Shown piece by piece: positions 5,436-10,450 of a stretch of 10,450 nt of DNA. Under the pieces are notes generated by a model, which was given only the letters and a program-made list of their open reading frames with translations, was not told where the DNA came from and did not search any database. The stretch spans positions 1 to 10,450 of the forward strand of contig DKLE01000300.1 of NCBI GenBank assembly GCA_002455605.1, in the 5' to 3' direction. A program made the position numbers and the translations under genes. The stretch is from Firmicutes bacterium UBA6648 (lineage in GTDB: Bacteria > Bacillota > Clostridia > Peptostreptococcales > Anaerovoracaceae). Every line of letters begins with the position of its first letter. Position 1 is the stretch's first letter.

Positions 5436-7586
5436 CTAGAAAACCTCTTCTCTACTCATTCCGTCTTGATATACTTTTCTAAGAATATCATTTTTCAGAA
5501 TATAAATGGACGTATCAGATATTCCCATGGATCGGATATAATAATCATAAAATTGACTTGCATCTACCTGTTTTCTTGTTTCCAAGTCCCATGCTCTGCC
5601 GTTCTTAAAGACTCCATCCCTAGACATCTCAAAGCCATAGCCATTTATAAAGAAGGATCCGTAAGGCAGGTAGGCATGCTCTGCAACTACCCCTTTGTCA
5701 TAAGTAAATAAATTATGGCCTAAATATATGGTATCCAGTTGATCTAATCCCAGAACATATGAAATAGTCGGAAGAAAATCTACCTGCCCTCCTACATTAT
5801 GTATAGTAGCCGTTATGTCCTCCTCCGCACCAGGAATATGAATAATCAAAGGAATATTCATTCTGTCGTCCCAGTCATATGTATGTCCAAGAAGTCTTCC
5901 CATAACCTCATTTGTTTCATCTGCCGATGGAAGGCCCATATGATCGCCGTAAAAAGCAAAAACTGTATTTTCATAAAGGCCTGCCCTTTTAAATTCATCA
6001 AACAGCTTGGAAAGTGCATAGTCCGTATAAGCCGCACTGTTCAGGTAATTGCCCACTAAAGTTCCTTCATCCTCCGGTGCCAAATCTATAAATTTATACT
6101 TGTCCAGCATTTCGTACGGATGATGATTGGAAAGGGTAATCACAAAACTGTAGAACGGCTCCTGCAGCTCTTTAATATATTTCATAGCCTGAGGATAAAA
6201 TTCCGAATCGGTCAGGCCCCATCCCATCCATTCAGTCATTTTGAAGTTACCGCCTGGACGCGCTGTATCCCCGATTAACCCGCCGTAATAATGATCAAAG
6301 CCTAATGCCGGATAAATGTCATCTCTATTCCAGAAGTCTCTGTTCTCATGACCATGCAGAACTGCTGTTTCATAGCCTTCATCCTTTAAAAGCCATGGGA
6401 GGCCTCGGAAATAATTCTTTTCATAAAGCTGATAAGTAAAGGCTTCTATGGATCCCATAATGGAATTATTTGTGGCAAATTCTGCATCGGAAGTATTTCC
6501 TGTACCTACTTGCTGATAGTAATGATCAAAATAAACGGTTTTATCCTTTATCAGGCTGTTTAGAAACGGAGTTACTTCCTGTCCGTTATAATTCATTCCA
6601 ATCAAAAAGTTCTGAAAGGATTCGATTTGTATAACAACCAGGTTTTTTCCTTTGCCTACTCCAAACAAAGGGCCTTCTTTTTCTGCGGCATAATTATCCT
6701 GAAACTCCATGATATGTTTTTGTCCGGACAAGCCAAATACCTCTGATGCCACATCTCCTATGTGATAGGTATAAAACTCCTGCTTAGCTATAGACTGCAT
6801 AAAAGGAGAAAAAGAACTGCTTACGATTAATAAAACGATTATACAAACCGGAATAATGCTGTTCCTATGTGTTCTTAACCGCTTAACCTTTTCTCTTCTT
6901 CGTTTTCTTTCTGCCCGTTTTCTGCCGACTCTCCCTTGATATTGCTGCTTTTCCAAATTAAGAGCTTCCATTTTTTGCTCTATTATATCCTCAGCATCTT
7001 TCTCAGGCTCCTCTATTGCCATGGAATCCAGCTCTGCTAAAATATCTCGGATCGGTTTAATACCTTCTTCTTCCTGTTCCACAGCCTCAGAAATTTCTAT
7101 TTTATCCTTTTTTTTTAGGATATTAATCCATGAAGAAAATCCGTTCTTCCCATCGTGATTATGTAAGATAACGGTAAGCAATATAAAAACGGCATCCAGC
7201 AGCATGAAGAAATTAATCGGTCTCATAATTTCTTTTATACTCGCCGTCACATCCCCTAACATTCCCGCTGAACCAATCAACGCAACGGAAAGATACTTAT
7301 TGAAAAAGCTGCAATATGTAACGTCTGCAAACATTAAAATGGATAAAACCAAATAGATAACAGAAGGTATATACTTATTCTTGAATGAATTAAATAAAAA
7401 GTATGTTATTGCCCAGGAAATAATACATACCAGCAGTAAATTTGACTTTACCGACATCAAATGGTAAAACACGATAAATTTTAAACCTGCTAAAGCAACA
7501 GCTGTACATCCCAGGATTCCATATTTACTTTTAAAATCTATAAAAAATTGTTTTAATTTTTCTATGTATTCGTTTATTATGTTCAT
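5436..7586 (-). CDS. LtaS-family polymer synthase, five membrane segments with a long charged loop
   Basis: A 716-residue lipoteichoic-acid-synthase-like enzyme of the cytoplasmic membrane. Numbered from ATG 7586, hydrophobic segments lie near 23-41, 50-65, 73-91, 124-141 and 243-261, matching the five helices of LtaS. The extracellular sulfatase-fold domain follows. Catalytic and metal residues are all visible: Glu322 (QIESF), nucleophile Thr365 (GNTSD), His411 (LHGH), Trp419 and Arg421 (FWNR), His488 (SNHHP), Asp548 and His549 (YGDH). The loop between helices 4 and 5, cytoplasmic by the known topology, spans about 100 residues, acidic first and then strongly basic (many Arg/Lys near 222-242). 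That is long for the family. Start: GGAG (7593-7596) sits 6 nt before ATG 7586, whereas the in-frame ATG 7604 has no SD. It heads a two-gene operon with a paralog. LtaS proper, a primase or another polymer role cannot be separated here. Confidence 0.88.
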   Translation of the reverse strand: MNIINEYIEKLKQFFIDFKSKYGILGCTAVALAGLKFIVFYHLMSVKSNLLLVCIISWAITYFLFNSFKNKYIPSVIYLVLSILMFADVTYCSFFNKYLSVALIGSAGMLGDVTASIKEIMRPINFFMLLDAVFILLTVILHNHDGKNGFSSWINILKKKDKIEISEAVEQEEEGIKPIRDILAELDSMAIEEPEKDAEDIIEQKMEALNLEKQQYQGRVGRKRAERKRRREKVKRLRTHRNSIIPVCIIVLLIVSSSFSPFMQSIAKQEFYTYHIGDVASEVFGLSGQKHIMEFQDNYAAEKEGPLFGVGKGKNLVVIQIESFQNFLIGMNYNGQEVTPFLNSLIKDKTVYFDHYYQQVGTGNTSDAEFATNNSIMGSIEAFTYQLYEKNYFRGLPWLLKDEGYETAVLHGHENRDFWNRDDIYPALGFDHYYGGLIGDTARPGGNFKMTEWMGWGLTDSEFYPQAMKYIKELQEPFYSFVITLSNHHPYEMLDKYKFIDLAPEDEGTLVGNYLNSAAYTDYALSKLFDEFKRAGLYENTVFAFYGDHMGLPSADETNEVMGRLLGHTYDWDDRMNIPLIIHIPGAEEDITATIHNVGGQVDFLPTISYVLGLDQLDTIYLGHNLFTYDKGVVAEHAYLPYGSFFINGYGFEMSRDGVFKNGRAWDLETRKQVDASQFYDYYIRSMGISDTSIYILKNDILRKVYQDGMSREEVF

Positions 7587-7619
7587 TTTTATCTCCGAGT
7601 TCATTAATTTAACTTGATA

Positions 7620-7648
7620 ACTATATCATAAATTTAGTTAGCATTCAA
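7620..7648 (-). promoter_or_regulatory. Promoter of the two-gene LtaS-family operon
   Basis: On the minus strand TTGAAT (7643-7648), 17-bp spacer, TATAGT (7620-7625). Predicted start is near 7613, giving a leader of about 27 nt to ATG 7586. That would place ATG 7604 only about 9 nt into the message, again favouring 7586. An 8-bp palindrome CAACGTTG (7649-7656) abuts the -35 and could bind a regulator. Confidence 0.65.
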
Positions 7649-7681
7649 CAACGTTGCTCCTTTTTCATAAAATCTTCACAT

Positions 7682-7765
7682 AAAAAGAGGCTTTCTCAAA
7701 ATGATTCAGCAGCATAAAATCCATTGATTTTATGCCTTTCAGTTACCATTTTGAGACAACCTCTT
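7682..7765 (-). terminator. Nested palindrome: terminator after the chemoreceptor gene, MITE-like
   Basis: Outer arms 7685-7703 and 7747-7765 (AAGAGGCTTTCTCAAAATG against the complement of CATTTTGAGACAACCTCTT) pair at 17 of 19 positions. Inside sits a perfect 10-bp stem, 7712-7721 with 7726-7735 (GCATAAAATC / GATTTTATGC), with a 4-nt loop. On the minus strand the outer stem is followed by TTTTTA, so it should terminate the leftward chemoreceptor transcript 63 nt past its stop. The size and double symmetry also fit a small mobile palindromic repeat. The remaining gap sequence shows no gene. Confidence 0.7.
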
Positions 7766-7827
7766 CTCTTTTTCATGATGCTATTTATAGATCAAAAAAT
7801 TTCATTATGCTCTGCTGCTTTATACCT

Positions 7828-9543
7828 TTAAACTTCATCTGACAAAACAACGTTTGTATTTATTTTAAATACACTGACACATTCTTTCAATAAATCTGCC
7901 TGGCCGGAAAGCTCTTCACTGGCCGCTGCGCTCTCTTCCGAAGCTGCAGCAGTATTCTGTACAGCCTGTGACACCTGCATAATTCCCTGATTAATCTGTT
8001 CCAATGCCGCAGCCTGCTCATTCGACGCAGAAGCAATATTGTCAATAAGTTCTGTCACCTGTGTAATTCCGGATACAATCTTCCCCAGTGCACCGGCAGT
8101 TTCATTGGCCGTCTTTGTCCCATCTTCAACCTTTTTAATGGAGTTTTGAATTAATTCCGAGGTTTCTTTAGCTGCTTTGGCAGACTGTCCAGCAAGGCTT
8201 CTGACTTCATCAGCCACAATAGCAAAACCTCTGCCGTGCTGCCCTGCTCTAGCCGCCTCCACAGCAGCATTTAAAGCCAAAATATTTGTCTGGAATGCAA
8301 TATCTTCAATGACTTTTATTATTCTGCCTATGTTGTCAGAAGAATTATTAATTTCATCCATGGCATGAAGCATATCCAGCATTTGAGAATTCCCTGCTTC
8401 TGCATCGGACTTAATTTCCTTTGCAAGCTTGTCAGTAGCCTGTGCAGCCTGTGCATTCTGCGTAGTCTGAGACGTTATTTCTTCTAGTGATGCAGTTAAC
8501 TCCTCCACAGAACTAGCTTGCTCAGTAGCCCCCTGAGAAAGGGAAATACTGGAGTCCGATACAAGCTTGGCTCCGGAATCCACCTGGTTTGCAGAAGAAA
8601 CAATAGAGTTTGCCAGATTGTTGAATCTTTCAACTAAAGTAAAAAGCGCCTTCCCAAGAACATCATTATCGGATCGAATAGGAACGCTCACTGTTAAATC
8701 TCCTTCGGATATGGCCTTGGTTTGCTGTGCCTGCTGTACAGTAGCGGCAATAACCCGATCAAAAGATTTGGCCAGTATACCGATCTCATCTTTCCTCAAA
8801 TTCAACCTTCTGTCCCCTTCATCAGTTACCTTGTTCACATCAATATCACCATCGGCCAGGATTTCAGCAAAAGCTGCAAACTTTTGCATTGGTCTGCTGA
8901 TACTCCCTGAAATATAGCTGCCCAGAATTAAAGCGAAAATAAAAGATAGAACAACAACTGCTATCATAACTGAAATAGCCACCCAGGCTGACGTTCTGTC
9001 GCTCTGAAGCTGGTCCAGCGCCAGGGAAGCATTGTATTCTGTAATCATATCAAATGCTTCATCTGCGCTTTGAGCCTCATTTTTTGAAGACGTAATAATG
9101 GCCAATATGTCTCCTTCCGTCTTACCGGAAGTAACTGCTGCCAGAATTTCATTCGCCGCTTCCTTATAGCCCTCGTAAGCTTCTTTTGCTTTACTAAAAT
9201 TTTCTTGGTCCTGACTGTCCACTAATGTTTCACTGTAATCATTCAGATAAACATCAGTTTTGCCTAATTGCTCAGAAATTTCTTTACAATATTTGTCTCT
9301 ATCCGTATTATAGTTAATATACAAATCCCGGACCGAGGTTCTCACCTTCAAAAAACTAGTCTCTGCATTGGCAGAGCACTGGATCCCTAAGGTATAATTA
9401 TCATAAGTATTCTGCTGGTGATTTGCCATATTAATAATCGTTATAATACCGATGACGCCAATGAAAATGCCCAAACAAGCAACGAATAGAAATCCATATC
9501 TCAATTTTTGTGCAATTTTAATGTTTTCGAACCATTTCTTCAT
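7828..9543 (-). CDS. Methyl-accepting chemotaxis protein
   Basis: A 571-residue transmembrane chemoreceptor that senses an outside signal and controls the CheA kinase through CheW. From the N-terminus: basic tail, membrane helix about 17-37, helical outside sensor about 38-184 of the four-helix-bundle kind, membrane helix about 186-208, HAMP linker about 209-262, a second HAMP-like stretch (AISEGDLTVSVPI, from about 277) and a long cytoplasmic coiled coil. The conserved hairpin tip is clear at about 414-434 (DIAFQTNILALNAAVEAARAG), followed by GRGFAIVADEVRSLA. The C-terminus (VLSDEV) lacks a CheR/CheB-tethering pentapeptide. Start: AAAGGA (9553-9558) lies 9 nt before ATG 9543; an upstream in-frame start (9582) would add 13 residues and lacks such support. 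It appears monocistronic, ending in the palindromic terminator. No sigma-D motif was recognised upstream. Ligand unknown. Confidence 0.93.
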   Translation of the reverse strand: MKKWFENIKIAQKLRYGFLFVACLGIFIGVIGIITIINMANHQQNTYDNYTLGIQCSANAETSFLKVRTSVRDLYINYNTDRDKYCKEISEQLGKTDVYLNDYSETLVDSQDQENFSKAKEAYEGYKEAANEILAAVTSGKTEGDILAIITSSKNEAQSADEAFDMITEYNASLALDQLQSDRTSAWVAISVMIAVVVLSFIFALILGSYISGSISRPMQKFAAFAEILADGDIDVNKVTDEGDRRLNLRKDEIGILAKSFDRVIAATVQQAQQTKAISEGDLTVSVPIRSDNDVLGKALFTLVERFNNLANSIVSSANQVDSGAKLVSDSSISLSQGATEQASSVEELTASLEEITSQTTQNAQAAQATDKLAKEIKSDAEAGNSQMLDMLHAMDEINNSSDNIGRIIKVIEDIAFQTNILALNAAVEAARAGQHGRGFAIVADEVRSLAGQSAKAAKETSELIQNSIKKVEDGTKTANETAGALGKIVSGITQVTELIDNIASASNEQAAALEQINQGIMQVSQAVQNTAAASEESAAASEELSGQADLLKECVSVFKINTNVVLSDEV

Positions 9544-9603
9544 ACTATCATATCCTTTCTTTCTTAAAGCTGCTAAAGGCATAAATTTGTTTCATCAATT
9601 GGG

Positions 9604-9609
9604 ATTATA
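9604..9609 (-). promoter_or_regulatory. Possible -10 element of the chemoreceptor gene
   Basis: A perfect TATAAT on the minus strand, about 60 nt before ATG 9543. At the proper distance upstream only TATTTT/TTATTT is found, a poor -35, so the element may need an activator or may be chance in AT-rich DNA. Confidence 0.3.
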
Positions 9610-9668
9610 ATTAAAATTGCGAATAAAAAATAATCCTGCGCGGGAAGCTAATACTTTCAGAATAATAA

Positions 9669-9737
9669 TTTCAATTCGCAGTTTAGTTGAAACTACGTCC
9701 TGCTGCCTTTAAAACATTGAAATTACTTGAGTTTCAA
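9669..9737. repeat. Four alternating TTTCAA/TTGAAA hexamers beside the integrase 3' end
   Basis: TTTCAA (9669-9674), TTGAAA (9687-9692), TTGAAA (9717-9722) and TTTCAA (9732-9737) form two inverted pairs with 12-bp and 9-bp spacers. The second pair overlaps the integrase stop codon (9734-9736). Position and symmetry suggest binding sites for the integrase or an excisionase, possibly an attachment site; AT-rich DNA makes chance possible. Confidence 0.35.
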
Positions 9738-10450
9738 ATAGATATGACGGAATTATTGACGGTGAATAAATCCATTTCCATATGCTTGATATGCATTTTA
9801 TTGAGTCTGTCTATTGCTACTTTTTTCTGCTCCATTAGAGAATGAGCATAGATATTGAGAGTAATAGAAACATTGGAATGTCCTAATATTTCACTGAGAG
9901 TCTTGATATCAATTCCCAGTTCTAAAGCCCTTGTGGCAAAAGTATGTCGAATGGCATGAAATTTACGATCCTTTATCTCTGCATGTATCAGTATTCTTTT
10001 ATATAATTTTTGATAGGTTCTGGGATCCATCGGTATACCAGTTCCTGAAAGAATATAATTATTTTCACTTGCCGAATGAGGTTTACCCTCTTTCAATATT
10101 TTTAGTAGAAAATCCGGAAGAGGTATTTTTCTGATAGATTTACGACTTTTTGGTTTTCCCACAAGCAATACTGTTTTATTTCCTCCTCCCTGAAAGTTTT
10201 TAGTTCGAGATACGGTTCTCAAAATAGACATAGTCCCTGCTTCTAAATCAATATCACTCCATTTTAATCCACAAAGCTCGCCCAATCTTATTCCGGTATA
10301 AAAGCATAAAAGTATTCCCAGAGCACGTTTATCCCGCCAATGAAGAGCTGTTTTCTCCACAATGCGCTGTTCCCTGACAGAAAAAACCTGAATTACTTCA
10401 TTTTCACTCTTAGGAAGCTTGATATTCCCTACTATCAAAGAATAATCCCC
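9734..10450 (-). CDS. Tyrosine recombinase/integrase, C-terminal catalytic part
   Basis: The last 238 residues of a phage- or transposon-type tyrosine integrase; the frame is open to the right edge, so the DNA-arm and core-binding N-terminal domains lie outside the window. All catalytic residues are visible, counted from the window edge: Arg55 (TGIRLGE), Lys101 (KPKSRKS), His165 and Arg168 (HAIRHTFATRA), His191 (LGHSN) and nucleophile Tyr201 (NIYAHS). It cuts and rejoins DNA through a 3'-phosphotyrosine to insert or excise an element. The last ~20 residues after the Tyr helix are a variable tail. No start can be called; TTG 10438 is internal in the open frame and without need. The gene lies 190 bp upstream of the chemoreceptor gene, with no tRNA nearby. 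The element it serves probably extends to the right, as int genes often sit with their 3' end at the element edge (inference). Confidence 0.9.
   Translation of the reverse strand, partial: GDYSLIVGNIKLPKSENEVIQVFSVREQRIVEKTALHWRDKRALGILLCFYTGIRLGELCGLKWSDIDLEAGTMSILRTVSRTKNFQGGGNKTVLLVGKPKSRKSIRKIPLPDFLLKILKEGKPHSASENNYILSGTGIPMDPRTYQKLYKRILIHAEIKDRKFHAIRHTFATRALELGIDIKTLSEILGHSNVSITLNIYAHSLMEQKKVAIDRLNKMHIKHMEMDLFTVNNSVISI

Noticed and set aside
8567..8917. 116-codon open frame on the plus strand across the chemoreceptor gene.
   Set aside because: It is antisense to a clearly conserved coding region, has no SD of note and low-complexity composition.
9544..9733. c-di-GMP-type riboswitch before the chemoreceptor (a GGCAGCAGGACGTAG stretch on the minus strand looked suggestive).
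   Set aside because: The conserved GEMM joining segments and tetraloop receptor are not present and the stems do not form.
9544..9733. tRNA gene as an integration target next to the integrase.
   Set aside because: No cloverleaf arms, T-loop GTTCRA-type motif or CCA end was found on either strand.

Overview
The window reads as chromosomal DNA of a low-GC Firmicute, most likely an anaerobic Clostridia-type bacterium. The evidence is AT-rich intergenic DNA, purine-rich Shine-Dalgarno (SD) sites, TTGAAA/TATAAT-type promoters, TTG/GTG starts, a CoA-transferase of the fermentative 4-hydroxybutyrate/butyrate type, LtaS-type polymer synthases and a 4HB-like chemoreceptor. Genus cannot be fixed from this sequence. 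Nearly all genes lie on the minus strand; only the thiamine pyrophosphokinase is on plus.

Left end (1-345): the N-terminus of a DUF975-like membrane protein runs off the left edge. It has a near-consensus promoter and, just downstream of the predicted transcription start, two tandem TGTATACA palindromes that look like a repressor operator. A terminator at 305-345 closes the next unit. Region 368-2536: a 4-hydroxybutyrate/butyryl-CoA CoA-transferase follows a small six-cysteine protein (CGGCNPRYDR motif). Upstream of both, after a cluster of three hairpins, is a Nfu-type Fe-S carrier with its own promoter. This suggests fermentative CoA chemistry next to small metal or Fe-S handling proteins.

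Region 2745-7648: thiamine pyrophosphokinase (plus) converges tail to tail, 11 bp apart, on a two-gene minus-strand operon of LtaS-family enzymes. The first enzyme has five membrane segments and an unusual charged cytoplasmic loop of about 100 residues. The second overlaps it functionally (TAG-C-ATG), keeps all catalytic residues, has only one N-terminal hydrophobic segment, and carries an extra C-terminal ~180 residues that resemble the second half of a glycerophosphodiesterase (GDPD)-like barrel. This pair is the most unusual thing in the window and may be a primase/polymerase-like or synthase/binding pair for a glycerol-phosphate surface polymer (inference).

Region 7682-10450: a nested palindrome, acting as terminator and possibly a MITE-like repeat, separates the operon from a methyl-accepting chemotaxis protein. 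Upstream of that gene is the C-terminal catalytic part of a tyrosine integrase that runs off the right edge. The 190-bp gap between them carries four alternating TTTCAA/TTGAAA hexamers and is a candidate mobile-element boundary. No gene-free stretch exceeds 300 bases, and I saw no tRNA, rRNA, CRISPR array or recognisable riboswitch.
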